64,000 bases of DNA from Ignavibacteria bacterium (GTDB taxonomy: Bacteria > Bacteroidota > Ignavibacteria > Ignavibacteriales > Ignavibacteriaceae): NCBI GenBank assembly GCA_030693705.1, contig JAUYAB010000100.1, forward strand, positions 27,303 to 91,302. Reading direction: 5' to 3'. A program made the position numbers and the translations under genes. The notes under the pieces are model-generated. The model did not search any database. It was given only the letters and a program-made list of their open reading frames with translations, and was not told the origin of the DNA. Positions 29,665 to 39,504 of this stretch are shown in pieces (position 1 is the stretch's first letter; every line of letters begins with the position of its first letter).

Positions 29665-30165
29665 ATGACAAGTTTTGAAAATCAGAAAAAAGAAGCTGAA
29701 GAGTTGCTGCAACTCGTAAGTTTTTTTATAGGAAGCGAAGAATTTGGGGTAGATATTCTTTATGTACAAGAAATAAATAGAATGTCTCAGGTTACTAAAG
29801 TACCAAACGCACCGGATTTTGTAAACGGAGTGATTAATCTAAGAGGAAGAGTAATCCCGGTTATCGATTTACGGCTGAAGTTTGGAATGCCACCCAAAGA
29901 ACCAGACAAAAACACCCGGATTATCGTTATGGAAGTAAGCGGTAAAACGGTGGGATTTATAGTAGACTCGGTAAATGAAGTGTTACGGATTCCTAAAAAT
30001 GTAACGGAAGCACCACCGGAATTGGCAATGGGGATCAATTCAGAATACATTAAAGCCGTTGGCAAACTGGAAGACAGATTGTTGATTCTTATAGACCTCG
30101 AGAAGATTTTATCAAAGGAGGAAGATGTTAAATTAAGTGCAGTTATAGAGACAGAAGACACTTAA
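29665..30165 (+). CDS. cheW: Chemotaxis coupling protein CheW
   Basis: This 166-residue CheW bridges chemoreceptors and CheA. Conserved stretches are [40 protein letters not shown] and [14 protein letters not shown]. An upstream in-frame ATG at 29647 exists, but the ATG at 29665 has AGGAG exactly seven bases before it, so I start there. It is followed after 35 bp by a chemoreceptor gene and opens the chemotaxis region. Confidence 0.93.
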   Translation: MTSFENQKKEAEELLQLVSFFIGSEEFGVDILYVQEINRMSQVTKVPNAPDFVNGVINLRGRVIPVIDLRLKFGMPPKEPDKNTRIIVMEVSGKTVGFIVDSVNEVLRIPKNVTEAPPELAMGINSEYIKAVGKLEDRLLILIDLEKILSKEEDVKLSAVIETEDT

Positions 30166-30200
30166 TACGTAAAAAAAATAATCTTTATAGGAGAAACAAG

Positions 30201-32396
30201 ATGTACTGGTTTAAAAATCTAAAAACAAGAAATAAGATTTTGCTTAGCTTTGCCTCGGTACTGGTCTTATTCATGCTTGCCTCAATTTTTACATACTTTT
30301 CGCTCAATGGTGCAAAAAACGAGGAGGCAAAAGCCATCGAAGATATAAAAATAGACACCTTTCTGGCAGAAAAAATTTCAGATCATGTTTCGTATGTTGA
30401 AAAATTGCAGCGGTCTATTCTTTTTGAACATAAGTTTGATGGTCAATTAGATCCGGCTAAATGTTCATTTGGAAAATGGTATGCAGAATTCAAACCGGAA
30501 AATGGGCAGGAAAAGGTGCTTTACGACGCAATAAATGACTCTCACATGGAACTCCATAAACATGCGGAACATATTAAATCCTTACAGGAAAGCAACATCT
30601 CTAAAGAAGTACAAGGGAAATATTATCAAGAGAATATTTTACCCACTGTTGAAAAAGTGCGCACCGGTATAAATAATTTTTCCGAATTTGTTGGGAAAGA
30701 AGCTGACGCTGCTGCCGATAAATCTTATGCTGCACTAGATTATGTTAAAGACACCTTCATGCTAATCATTTTAATTGCTATAGTACTTGGCATTTCTGTT
30801 AGTGTATTTCTTTCTCGTTTAATCTCCAATCCTGTTAAAAACCTTTCTGATGCTGCAAACAAATTCGCAGCCGGAGATAAAAATGTGGTTGTTAAAATTG
30901 ATTCCAAGGATGAATTTGGGGATTTAGCGACAGCCTTTAATAACATGGTTGAAAAAATTGAAATGCAGATTCAATATCTGGATAACCTCGCAGCGCCTGT
31001 TATGGTAATTAATAAAGAATTCGGTATCCAATACATGAACAAAACCGGGGCGGCTATACTTGGAAAAACTCAACAAGAACTTACCATGCAAAAATGTTAT
31101 GATAACTTTAAAACCGGAGATTGCAGAACCGATAAATGTGCGTGTGCCCAAGCAATGAATAAAAATATTGTTGCCACTGAAGAAACTATTGCAAACCCGA
31201 ATGGGAAAACATTACCAATCCAGTATACCGGCGCCCCAATTAAAAATAAAAGCGGCGATATTATCGGAGCCGTAGAGTTTGTTACCGATATTACTGATAT
31301 CAAAGAAGCTCGAAATTATTTGGCAAGAGGTACAAATGCACTGTTGGTAGAGATGGACAAATTTGCCGATGGTGATTTAACCGTTGAAGTTGTTCCGGAA
31401 AAAGAGAATGATGATATTGGCAAACTCTTCCATGGCTTTAACAAATCCGTTCAAAATATTAAAGACATCGTGCAGAATGTAATTGCTGCCGTAGAAGCGA
31501 CCGCAAGTGCAAGCGCCGAGATATCTTCAAGCAGCGAAGAAATGGCAGCCGGAGCGCAAGAACAAAGCAGTCAAACCACAGAAATAGCCGGTGCAGTTGA
31601 AGAAATGACCAAAACAATTCTTGAGACTTCACAAAATTCTTCCAAATCAGCCGAAGCGGCAAAGAGCGCCGGTGTAACAGCAAAAGAAGGCGGAAGAGTT
31701 GTAGAACAGACAATCGAAGGTATGAACCGGATTGCCGAAGTAGTAAAGAAATCAGCAGAAACAGTTCATGCGTTAGGCAGAGGAAGCGATCAAATTGGTG
31801 AAATAGTTCAAGTGATAAATGATATTGCAGACCAGACAAACCTTCTCGCCTTAAACGCTGCTATAGAAGCTGCCCGTGCCGGTGAACAAGGAAAAGGTTT
31901 CGCGGTAGTCGCGGATGAAGTAAGAAAGTTAGCGGAAAGAACGACCAAAGCAACAAAAGAAATTGCGGTGATGATCAAACAAATTCAGAAAGATACTGGT
32001 GGCGCCGTAGAATCAATGAACAAAGGAACGGAAGAAGTAGAAAAAGGGAAGGCTCTTGCGGATAAAGCAGGTCAATCGTTAAAAGAAATAATTCTTGGCG
32101 TTGAACAAGTAGTGGATATGTCCACGCAGGTAGCTGCAGCAAGTGAAGAACAATCAAGTGCGGCAGAACAGATAAGTAAGAACATCGAAGCGATAAGCAG
32201 TGTAACGAATGAAAGCGCTTCGGGTATTCAACAAATAGCCCGTGCGGCAGAAGACTTAAATAGATTGACGGTGAACCTTCAAGAGTTGGCTTCACGTTTT
32301 AAGATAGACGGATCATCCTCAAATGGAAACAAGAGAACTCGTGTTGTTAAAAGCGCCTTGGCGGTTCGTTCAAATGGTGTTGTGGTTCCTCGCTAA
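30201..32396 (+). CDS. Methyl-accepting chemotaxis protein with periplasmic CZB-like domain and Cys-rich PAS
   Basis: The 731-residue receptor has membrane helices at about 14-35 and 186-206. Between them lies a zinc-binding CZB-like segment: His77, Cys88 in KCSFGKWY, and the His cluster 115-124 ([10 protein letters not shown]). A HAMP domain (about 205-260) is followed by a PAS domain (262-370) carrying Cys299, 308, 313 and 315, then a second HAMP and the signalling hairpin tip ([20 protein letters not shown]). AGGAG precedes the ATG. Its signalling half is nearly the same as in the receptor at 33194. CZB domains bind zinc and can sense hypochlorite or zinc; which applies here is unknown. 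Confidence 0.92.
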   Translation: MYWFKNLKTRNKILLSFASVLVLFMLASIFTYFSLNGAKNEEAKAIEDIKIDTFLAEKISDHVSYVEKLQRSILFEHKFDGQLDPAKCSFGKWYAEFKPENGQEKVLYDAINDSHMELHKHAEHIKSLQESNISKEVQGKYYQENILPTVEKVRTGINNFSEFVGKEADAAADKSYAALDYVKDTFMLIILIAIVLGISVSVFLSRLISNPVKNLSDAANKFAAGDKNVVVKIDSKDEFGDLATAFNNMVEKIEMQIQYLDNLAAPVMVINKEFGIQYMNKTGAAILGKTQQELTMQKCYDNFKTGDCRTDKCACAQAMNKNIVATEETIANPNGKTLPIQYTGAPIKNKSGDIIGAVEFVTDITDIKEARNYLARGTNALLVEMDKFADGDLTVEVVPEKENDDIGKLFHGFNKSVQNIKDIVQNVIAAVEATASASAEISSSSEEMAAGAQEQSSQTTEIAGAVEEMTKTILETSQNSSKSAEAAKSAGVTAKEGGRVVEQTIEGMNRIAEVVKKSAETVHALGRGSDQIGEIVQVINDIADQTNLLALNAAIEAARAGEQGKGFAVVADEVRKLAERTTKATKEIAVMIKQIQKDTGGAVESMNKGTEEVEKGKALADKAGQSLKEIILGVEQVVDMSTQVAAASEEQSSAAEQISKNIEAISSVTNESASGIQQIARAAEDLNRLTVNLQELASRFKIDGSSSNGNKRTRVVKSALAVRSNGVVVPR

Positions 32397-32416
32397 AATT
32401 AATTTGGTTTAATGTG

Positions 32417-32448
32417 TTGCCACGGTTCGCCTTGGCGAGTCGCGGCAA
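32417..32448. terminator. Hairpin after the first chemoreceptor gene
   Basis: A long stem with TTGCC/GGCAA ends and a TCGCC-TT-GGCGA core, interrupted by two short mismatches. It starts about 20 bp after the stop codon. The following T run (ATTTTT) is about 13 bp away, so this is either a weak terminator or an intergenic palindromic repeat. Confidence 0.5.
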
Positions 32449-32636
32449 TACAAAAGTAAAATTTTTGTTGGATGGATAAAAAATATTAACGATTGTAAAG
32501 AATTTTAAAAAAAATTCGATAATAGTGCTAATAGTTATTAATACTTCACCGGCGTTTCACTTTGGAGGCGCTTAATGAAATTAAACAATAAAAATTAGTA
32601 TTCATTTAATTTAAAAAACAAAAAGAAAAAAGAATA

Positions 32637-33044
32637 ATGAAGACGAAAACCACAATCCTGATGCCGTTCATTTTTGTTTTGGTTGTAATAATATCTCAAT
32701 TTGTTTTACCCCGGACAAATATATTGGAGAAACCGCAGGAAGATCCATACGCTGCTTTTGCAGAAGTTATGCCTGCACCTGTTGGCGGACTTGAAGCTGT
32801 TATCAAGCGGATCGTCTACCCTGAAATAGCAAAAAAAGCCGGCTTATCCGGTAAACTTTACCTTTTAATTTATGTTGATGAAAAGGGGCAAGTAGATGAT
32901 GTCAAAGTAATCAAAGGGCTTGGCGGAGGCTGTGATGAAGCCGCCGTTAAAGCTGTGAAGGAATCAAAATTCTCTCCCGGCAAAAACAGTGATGTTCCTG
33001 TTAAGGTAAAACTCTCTTTACCTATCACATTTAAAATGAGATGA
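32637..33044 (+). CDS. TonB C-terminal-domain protein, membrane-anchored
   Basis: This 135-residue protein has an N-terminal hydrophobic anchor (about 8-25, ILMPFIFVLVVIISQFVLP) and a TonB-C fold at 45-135 (VYPEIAKKAGLSGKLYLLIYVDEKGQV, AAVKAVKESKFSPGK). The anchor and domain are almost directly joined; the long Pro-rich periplasmic spacer of a true TonB is missing, so it is unlikely to span to an outer-membrane receptor. No exbB or exbD is nearby. It sits between two chemoreceptor genes; its role there is unknown. Confidence 0.8.
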   Translation: MKTKTTILMPFIFVLVVIISQFVLPRTNILEKPQEDPYAAFAEVMPAPVGGLEAVIKRIVYPEIAKKAGLSGKLYLLIYVDEKGQVDDVKVIKGLGGGCDEAAVKAVKESKFSPGKNSDVPVKVKLSLPITFKMR

Positions 33045-33193
33045 ATGTTTGCAGAAAATTAATTCGTTGTCTCTTCAAAGATTATGAATTGGTTGCAAAC
33101 AGTAATAGTAAAACTAACTTAATGAAATCCGGAACGGTCGCTGTGTAAAGTGGGATCGATCCAATCAAAATTTAATTTATTTCGGAGTAAAAC

Positions 33194-35314
33194 ATGGATT
33201 GGTTTAAAAACCTGAAGTTTGTAAGAAAGATACAAGGAGGTTATACTTTTTTAGCCGCAATATCAACGATAATTGCCTTAGTCGGTTATCTCTATCTACA
33301 AAAAATATCTGACGTAAAAGATCAATTATTGAAAGAATATGTTGTTCCCCAGCAACAGGTTTCAAATCTTTATTCCTCATTTCAAAAAATACAATTTGTA
33401 TTACTGCAAACTTCGATGCCGGCATTCGGCTCTAAATTCGGCGAGAATATAAAAACATTCAACCGGCGTAAACAAAAGATTGAAAAAACATTAGATTCTC
33501 TTCTTAATTCAAATTTGGACGGAAATATCAAAAACGATTTAGGAGAAGTAAGAGCAATTTGGAACGAATACAAAAGCGTTGTTGCCGACGGAATTTTAAG
33601 CGCATCCGCTTCTCAGAGTTATGAGATGGCGGCGGATATTGCTACTTCCTCCGGCGAAGAAGTCGGGCAAAAACTTGTTGCAAAATTCGATAGAATTAAC
33701 GAAGGATTGACGAAAAAATCAGAAGAACTGAACACAAAAGTGAAAGAAACCGTTTCGGAAGCAACTTTTATCACCATTCTCGGTGCAATTCTCGGAACCA
33801 TCTTCTATCTATTTAATATGTTCTACCTTGCGCCCGCGGTATCAAAACCAATTAATAAATTAAAAGAAATAGTAAAAGAATTTTCTCTCGGAAATTACGA
33901 AATTGAAATTGATAACAAATCAAAAGACGAAGTGGGAGAGCTTACCGAATTATTCGTAGAGCTACAAACAGCACAAAAAGAAAAAATTTACGCTGCCGAA
34001 CAAATTTCTGCCGGAAATATTCACAAAGTAAAACTCGCTTCCGATAAAGATGCCCTTGCAATTGCATTTAATAAAGAAGTAGATACAATCGAAAATCTAC
34101 TTAAAGAAGCGGATTTGTTGGTCGAAGCAAACCGCGAAGGCAACTTAAGCCGGCGAGGAGATGTAAGCAAACTTTCGGGCGGCTGGAAAAGATTACTCGA
34201 AGGAGTTAATTCGATACTTAACGCTATTCGCGCCCCAATTGAAGAAGCCTCGGCGGTTTTGGAAGACATGGCAAAAGCAGATTTCACCAAACGGGTTACC
34301 GGAAATTATTTTGGTGATTACGAGCTAATCAAGAATAACGTAAATAAGGTTAATGATTCTTTAAACGGTTTAATCAGCAAACTTGCCCAAAGCACAGAAA
34401 ATTTAGCGCAAGCTTCCATGCAAATTTCTTCTTCAACTGAAGAAATGGCTGCCGGCGCTCAAGAACAAAGTTCGCAGGTAACGGAAGTTGCCGGAGCTGT
34501 GGAACAAATGACAAAGACAATTATGGAAACAAGCCGAAATTCTTCACTTGCCTCGGAAGCCTCGAATAACGCGGGTAACATCGCCAAAGAAGGTGGAAAA
34601 GTTGTTGAAGAAACCATTAAGGGAATGGTTCGAATTGCCGCTGTAGTTCAACAATCTTCCCAAACAGTTCAAACTTTAGGCAACAGCAGTGATCAAATTG
34701 GTGAAATCGTTCAGGTTATTAATGACATTGCAGATCAAACAAATTTACTTGCTCTTAACGCAGCCATTGAAGCCGCACGCGCCGGTGAACAGGGAAGAGG
34801 CTTTGCGGTTGTTGCCGATGAAGTTAGAAAATTAGCCGAGAGAACTACGAAAGCTACCAAAGAAATTGCCGTGATGATTAAACAAATTCAAAAAGATACT
34901 ACCGAAGCTGTAGTTGCAATGAAAAAAGGAAAAGAAGAAGCCGACCTTGGAAAAGCTTTGGCTGACAAAGCAGGCGAATCGTTACGTAATATTATTTTGG
35001 GTGCAGATAAAGTGGTTGATATTATCACACAGGTTGCAGCGGCAAGCGAAGAACAATCCGCCACAAGCGAACAGATCAGTAAAAGTATTGAAGCGATTAA
35101 CAGTGTGACTAAAGAAAGTACTTTGGGAATCCAGCAGATTGCCCGGGCTGCCGAAGATCTGAATAATTTAACATCCGTAATTGAAGAATTGGTTGGCGAA
35201 TTCAAAATTAACCAACACGCGCGCGGTAAATCTTTAGGATATGAAGAGCAAAAAATTGCTCTCCTTTCTAAGTCAAATGGAAATGGTAACGGGAACGGCA
35301 ACGGGTATCACTAA
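33194..35314 (+). CDS. Methyl-accepting chemotaxis protein with four-helix-bundle-like sensor
   Basis: The 706-residue receptor has membrane helices at about 15-35 and 192-212. They flank an all-helical periplasmic segment without Cys or aromatic pocket motifs, most like a four-helix-bundle MCP sensor. HAMP and HAMP-like repeats occupy about 213-390, then the methyl-accepting and signalling hairpin ([20 protein letters not shown]). The signalling part nearly matches that of the receptor at 30201, pointing to a duplication with sensor swapping. The extreme C-terminus is a short Asn-Gly repeat ending GYH; no CheR-tethering pentapeptide is seen. GGAG lies before the ATG. Confidence 0.92.
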   Translation: MDWFKNLKFVRKIQGGYTFLAAISTIIALVGYLYLQKISDVKDQLLKEYVVPQQQVSNLYSSFQKIQFVLLQTSMPAFGSKFGENIKTFNRRKQKIEKTLDSLLNSNLDGNIKNDLGEVRAIWNEYKSVVADGILSASASQSYEMAADIATSSGEEVGQKLVAKFDRINEGLTKKSEELNTKVKETVSEATFITILGAILGTIFYLFNMFYLAPAVSKPINKLKEIVKEFSLGNYEIEIDNKSKDEVGELTELFVELQTAQKEKIYAAEQISAGNIHKVKLASDKDALAIAFNKEVDTIENLLKEADLLVEANREGNLSRRGDVSKLSGGWKRLLEGVNSILNAIRAPIEEASAVLEDMAKADFTKRVTGNYFGDYELIKNNVNKVNDSLNGLISKLAQSTENLAQASMQISSSTEEMAAGAQEQSSQVTEVAGAVEQMTKTIMETSRNSSLASEASNNAGNIAKEGGKVVEETIKGMVRIAAVVQQSSQTVQTLGNSSDQIGEIVQVINDIADQTNLLALNAAIEAARAGEQGRGFAVVADEVRKLAERTTKATKEIAVMIKQIQKDTTEAVVAMKKGKEEADLGKALADKAGESLRNIILGADKVVDIITQVAAASEEQSATSEQISKSIEAINSVTKESTLGIQQIARAAEDLNNLTSVIEELVGEFKINQHARGKSLGYEEQKIALLSKSNGNGNGNGNGYH

Positions 35315-35665
35315 CTCACGTTACGTACTTGTTGCCGAAAAAATCAATATTCTTGATCGTGATCTTACTCTTACTCGTTTATAGACCGTTAATGCAAAAA
35401 AAAAGAGTAAGCACAAGATTATGAGCAAGATCAAGAAACTGCTTTCACTTATGCATAAGATGACTTATTCACTTTCTGAACACTAATTAACACTTGGTTA
35501 TTATTGTTCAGTTATAACTCGCAGAGAATTGTTTTTTGCTTAAAAAATCAACTTAGATACCCGGCATTAATTTTGAGAACAAATATCGGTGCAAATTTTA
35601 TCGCAGAACTTCCGAATCGCTGTGATACTATTTTTACAAAAACTAAATGAAAACAGGTTTATCAG
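35315..35665. other. Intergenic region with a large imperfect inverted repeat
   Basis: About 350 bp between the second chemoreceptor and the HEAT-repeat gene. An imperfect inverted repeat at 35351-35436 pairs TCTTGATC...CTTACTC with GAGTAAG...GATCAAGA around an AT-rich centre. The rest shows no open frame. It presumably holds the promoter of the cheR-cheB run. Confidence 0.5.
35351..35436. repeat. Imperfect inverted repeat
   Basis: The outer arms TCTTGATC and GATCAAGA are perfect complements, as are the inner arms CTTACTC and GAGTAAG; the segments between them pair only in part. It lies about 37 bp after the receptor stop codon and could act as a transcript-end structure or be a dispersed repeat copy. 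Confidence 0.5.
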
Positions 35666-37057
35666 ATGAGCGGAACAAAATCTCCAAATTCAAAAGTATT
35701 AGAATTACTTAAAGCCGAAGAAGCAGAAGTAAGAATCGAAACGCTTGAATCACTTTCATGTCTTAAACTTTCAGATGAAGTGATTGAAGCAGTCTGCTTC
35801 TCAATCACTGATCCCGACAAAGGGGTTAAAAATGCGGCAGTGAATTTTTTAACTCAGTGCACGGATGCTCGAATCCCGGCTAAAATTGCCGCGTTTATTT
35901 CCTCCAAAGAAATTGAAACGCGCAACCTTGCGGGAGAAATATTGTTGAGGATCGGCACAAATGCAGTTCAAGCGTTGATTGATTATATTTCCATCGGTGA
36001 TGATGACGACAAAAAATTTGCGGTAGATGTTCTTGGTTTGATCGGAAGCCCCGACTCTTCCCCGGCAATACTGGAATTAATGCAAACCAACGAAAATGAA
36101 AACGTGCTTCTTGCATGTATTGAGGCTCTGGGCAATAACAAAGCGGCTGAGTCGTTGAATCAACTTATTGAACTCTTCGAGAAAAACGAACTGTTTCAGC
36201 CAACCATTATTGAAGCGCTCGGCAAAATTGAAACGCCTGAAGCGCTTCACTTTGTTATGTCAAAGTACAAAGCAGAAAATGAATTTTTAAAATTTTCTAT
36301 TATCGAAAGTCTTGGAACTATCGGCGATGAAGAAACTTTTTTCTTCCTGCTCTCCGAAGTTGCAGAAACCGGAAGCCCTTTGGTTTGGCCTTTGCTAAAA
36401 TCCATCTTACTCTTAAAGATCAAATACAATTTTGATATTCCGTTTGATGAAAAGATGAGGAATTCAATTTTGAATACGCTGAATGAAGCTGATGCAGAGT
36501 ATAAAAAAATTGCCGCTCACTTAATTTCGGTTTTTGATGATAAAGAAATTCTTCTTGCTTGCTTAAAAATTTACGGTGAAGATTTTGAAGTTGATGAGAT
36601 TTTAAGAGAGAAATTTTTCCTATCACCGCTCGTAATTTTTCAACACATTCCTGAGTTGCTAAACCAAAAACCGGAAAATCTGAAAAATCTTGTCGCCTTA
36701 GTAAAAGAACTTTTTGAAATGTATAATGGCACCGGGGGAAGTATTCTTTCGGAAATTGAATCGCGCAATCTCTCCGACTCTTTCACGCGATGTCTCGAAA
36801 ATCCGGATGAAGAAATTAGAATGCTTTCCATCGAACTCCTCTTTTCTTTTGATATTGAAACTGCGCTCTTATTTTCAGATACGATCCTCGAAGACAATAA
36901 TATGTGGAATAGATTACGCATGCTCGATTTCTTAGAGATTGTTGTTCATCCGAAAGCAGAAGAGTTGATAACGAGATTGGCAGAAGACCCGGAAGAAATG
37001 GTAAGTGAGAGGGCAAACGAAATTCTTTCTCAAAATTATTTCCAGAAAACGGATTAA
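35666..37057 (+). CDS. HEAT-repeat protein in the chemotaxis operon
   Basis: The 463-residue protein is built of helical HEAT-like repeats of about 30 residues, each with a buried L-x-x-L-G or I-x-x-I-G pattern (VLGLIGSPDSSPAI, CIEALGNNKAAESL, IIEALGKIETPEAL, IIESLGTIGDEETF). It is acidic, with no signal peptide or catalytic motif. Three bases separate it from cheR and the genes beyond follow tightly, so it is probably part of the chemosensory machinery as a scaffold or adaptor. The exact partner is unknown. Confidence 0.75.
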   Translation: MSGTKSPNSKVLELLKAEEAEVRIETLESLSCLKLSDEVIEAVCFSITDPDKGVKNAAVNFLTQCTDARIPAKIAAFISSKEIETRNLAGEILLRIGTNAVQALIDYISIGDDDDKKFAVDVLGLIGSPDSSPAILELMQTNENENVLLACIEALGNNKAAESLNQLIELFEKNELFQPTIIEALGKIETPEALHFVMSKYKAENEFLKFSIIESLGTIGDEETFFFLLSEVAETGSPLVWPLLKSILLLKIKYNFDIPFDEKMRNSILNTLNEADAEYKKIAAHLISVFDDKEILLACLKIYGEDFEVDEILREKFFLSPLVIFQHIPELLNQKPENLKNLVALVKELFEMYNGTGGSILSEIESRNLSDSFTRCLENPDEEIRMLSIELLFSFDIETALLFSDTILEDNNMWNRLRMLDFLEIVVHPKAEELITRLAEDPEEMVSERANEILSQNYFQKTD

Positions 37058-37060
37058 GCA

Positions 37061-37969
37061 ATGCTGAATATGTCTCAATACCCAAAGGCTAACCTTCCGT
37101 CAACTGCGCGTTTGATCAAACCCGCGCCTGCCATCCAGCCGCTGACGAACAAATCGTTCGAGGATTGGCGGAAATACATCTACGATAATTGCGGGATTCT
37201 TTTCCAGGAAAATAAAAAGTATTTACTGGAAAGTAGATTACAGAAAAGAGTTACGCATCTCGGTTTTTCTTCGTTTGATGAGTACTTCGATCATCTTCGT
37301 TTTTCGGTAGCAGGCAGAGATGAAAAAAAATATCTCTACGAAGCTATTACTATTAACGAAACATTTTTCTTTAGAAACCAGCCCCAGCTTGATGCCCTGG
37401 TAACAACAATTCTTCCTCCTATTATCCAGGCAAAAGGAAAGTTGGGAAAAAATAAGATAAGAATTTGGAGCGCGGCATCATCTTCCGGCGAGGAAGCGTA
37501 CTCCGTTGCTATTTCAATTATTGATCTGCTCAAACCGAAATTTCCGGCTTTGGAAATTGAGATTGTTGGAACAGACATAAGCAATGCAGTTGTTGAAACC
37601 GCAAAAAAAGGAATTTATAAAGATTATTCAACCCGCAATACCACTGGCTATTATTTAAAAAAATATTTCAAAAAAGTTGATGGTGGTTTGGAGGTTGACG
37701 ATTCGATTAAAAAACTCGTTACCTTTAAAGTGATGAATCTGTATGATGATATCAGCATGAAAGCCATGATAAACTTTGATGTTATCTTTTGCGCCAACGT
37801 GTTGATCTATTTTGATCAACAATCGAAAATAAAAGTTATTGCAAACCTCTACAATTCTCTTAACAAAGGCGGATTCTTGTTTATCGGTTATTCTGAAACG
37901 CTGCACAACATTTCAAAAGCATTCAAACTGGTTAGTTTTCCTAAAACTATCGGTTATCAAAAGGAGTAG
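37061..37969 (+). CDS. cheR: Chemotaxis methyltransferase CheR
   Basis: The 302-residue S-adenosylmethionine-dependent methyltransferase modifies glutamates of the chemoreceptors. An all-helical N-domain (about 30-100) contains the catalytic-region NETFFFRN. The Rossmann domain shows IWSAASSSGEEAYSVA (SAM loop), IEIVGTDISNAVV and FDVIFCANVLIYFD. About 30 extra residues precede the N-domain. The ATG used is three bases after the HEAT gene; a second ATG three codons in is also possible. Confidence 0.93.
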   Translation: MLNMSQYPKANLPSTARLIKPAPAIQPLTNKSFEDWRKYIYDNCGILFQENKKYLLESRLQKRVTHLGFSSFDEYFDHLRFSVAGRDEKKYLYEAITINETFFFRNQPQLDALVTTILPPIIQAKGKLGKNKIRIWSAASSSGEEAYSVAISIIDLLKPKFPALEIEIVGTDISNAVVETAKKGIYKDYSTRNTTGYYLKKYFKKVDGGLEVDDSIKKLVTFKVMNLYDDISMKAMINFDVIFCANVLIYFDQQSKIKVIANLYNSLNKGGFLFIGYSETLHNISKAFKLVSFPKTIGYQKE

Positions 37970-37975
37970 AAACAG

Positions 37976-38341
37976 ATGAAGAAAGTAATTATGGTCGCAG
38001 ACGATTCTCCATCTATAAGAAAATTTGTCTCTTTCGCTTTAACTCTCAAGGGATTTGAAATCCTTCCGGTTTGCGACGGGATGGAAGCTTTGGAGAAACT
38101 GCCTACTAAAAAAATACAACTGCTTATTACCGATCTCAACATGCCGAATGTTGACGGTTTTGAACTGATCAAAGCAGTGCGAAGCAACGATGAGTTAAAA
38201 GATATTCCGATCATCATTTTAACTTCATTAGCCGGAAATGATGAGGTTGAAAAAGGTATGAAATTCGGCGCTAATTCTTATTTGGTTAAACCGTTCGATC
38301 CAAAGAGAATTCTCTATGAAGTTTCAAAATATTTAAACTAG
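37976..38341 (+). CDS. CheY-like single-domain response regulator (first of two)
   Basis: The 121-residue receiver has acidic residues in VADDSPS, phospho-acceptor Asp53 in LLITDLNMPNVDG, Thr-Ser in ILTSLAG and Lys in LVKPFDPK. AAGGAG lies upstream. It is followed after 9 bp by a second, more classical CheY. It may be an alternative CheA target, such as a phosphate sink, or a regulator of another output. Confidence 0.88.
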   Translation: MKKVIMVADDSPSIRKFVSFALTLKGFEILPVCDGMEALEKLPTKKIQLLITDLNMPNVDGFELIKAVRSNDELKDIPIIILTSLAGNDEVEKGMKFGANSYLVKPFDPKRILYEVSKYLN

Positions 38342-38350
38342 GAGTTTTGT

Positions 38351-38731
38351 ATGGACTTAAAATTTTTAATTGTTGATGATTCGATGACTATGAGACGGAT
38401 TGTGATTAATTCACTCCGCAACCTTGGGTATGGTAATTTTGTTGAAGCCGGAGACGGAAAAGAAGCGCTGGACAAATTAGCGGTTGATACCACTATCAAC
38501 TTTATTATTACCGATTGGAATATGCCGGTTTTTTCGGGGCTGGAATTAATCAAAGCGATTCGTTCGGATCCGAAAGTTGCGCACATCCCCGTGCTTATGG
38601 TAACAACCCGCGGAATAAAAGAAGATATTATTGAAGCCTTGAAAGCAAAAGTGAATAACTACATCGTTAAACCTTTTACGCCCCATATATTAAAAGAAAA
38701 AATCGAACAAATTTTAGCAATAGCTTCTTAA
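38351..38731 (+). CDS. cheY: Chemotaxis response regulator CheY
   Basis: The 126-residue receiver has the typical CheY start (FLIVDDSMTMRRIV), phospho-acceptor Asp55 in FIITDWNMPVFSG, Thr in MVTTRG and Lys in IVKPFTP. In its phosphorylated form it should bind FliM to set flagellar rotation. It has AGGAG before the ATG and lies just before the CheZ-like gene, its expected phosphatase. Confidence 0.9.
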   Translation: MDLKFLIVDDSMTMRRIVINSLRNLGYGNFVEAGDGKEALDKLAVDTTINFIITDWNMPVFSGLELIKAIRSDPKVAHIPVLMVTTRGIKEDIIEALKAKVNNYIVKPFTPHILKEKIEQILAIAS

Positions 38732-38744
38732 AAAGGAGGACCAA

Positions 38745-39503
38745 ATGAAAAGCGCAACAAACTTATCAGAACTGTTTGAAAAATTAGATGACCTGAAAAC
38801 CGTATTTCGGTACGGAGAAAAACTAATTCCGGTTATTCAAGGTTTAGTTGACTTTATGAGAGACACCGTTCCCCTGTTAGAAAACATAAACTCTTCCATT
38901 TCAGAAAGCACGAGCAAAATTCCAAAAGCTACAAATCAAATTTCGAATGTTACCAGCGCAACTGAACTGGCAACTACAGAGATATTGGATATTATCGATA
39001 TAATTTCCAACGATATTTCCACTGCCGAAACGGCGATAAGCTCGCTGATAAAAATTGAGAAAGAAAAAGTAGAAATTCTGTCCGTAATAAAAACATTAGT
39101 CGGTGGAAATGAGAAAGTTGATGCTTTGTTCGAACGTTACGAAAAGATTAATTATGTAAATCCAATTCTGGCTCCGCTTACCGAGCTCTTGGAAAAAACA
39201 AGAACGAATGTTTACAACATAACATTGTCTCTTCAAGTTCAAGATATTACCGCTCAGCAGCTTGCTTCGGTTAATCATCTTATTGAATCGGTTCAGGAAA
39301 GATTAACTTCTTTAGTAATAGATTTTGAAGTTACCAATGTAAGCGTGCTTGACTCGTCCGTTATTCAAGTTCCGCAAAACACCACTTTCGATCCGAATGC
39401 AAGATATTCAAAATCGGTAGATCAGCAAGACGCTGCCGATGAGTTAGTTAAAGATCATCATAACAGAACTTCACAAGACGAAATAGATAAGCTGTTTTCA
39501 TAA
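38745..39503 (+). CDS. CheZ-like CheY-P phosphatase
   Basis: The 252-residue protein is nearly all helical, as expected for the long CheZ hairpin and four-helix bundle. Near residue 167 it has SLQVQDITAQQL, matching the CheZ active-site motif in which an Asp and a Gln lie four residues apart (here Asp167 and Gln171). The last residues, SQDEIDKLFS, resemble the C-terminal CheY-binding peptide of CheZ. Position between cheY and cheA fits. Overall similarity to proteobacterial CheZ looks low, so the call rests on the motif, tail and context. AGGAGG precedes the ATG. Confidence 0.75.
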   Translation: MKSATNLSELFEKLDDLKTVFRYGEKLIPVIQGLVDFMRDTVPLLENINSSISESTSKIPKATNQISNVTSATELATTEILDIIDIISNDISTAETAISSLIKIEKEKVEILSVIKTLVGGNEKVDALFERYEKINYVNPILAPLTELLEKTRTNVYNITLSLQVQDITAQQLASVNHLIESVQERLTSLVIDFEVTNVSVLDSSVIQVPQNTTFDPNARYSKSVDQQDAADELVKDHHNRTSQDEIDKLFS

Positions 39504-39504
39504 T

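Noticed and set aside
31459..31839. Minus-strand 126-codon frame inside the first chemoreceptor
   Set aside because: It is a Leu/Arg-rich shadow of the signalling helix codons; no RBS or family, and the plus-strand gene is certain.
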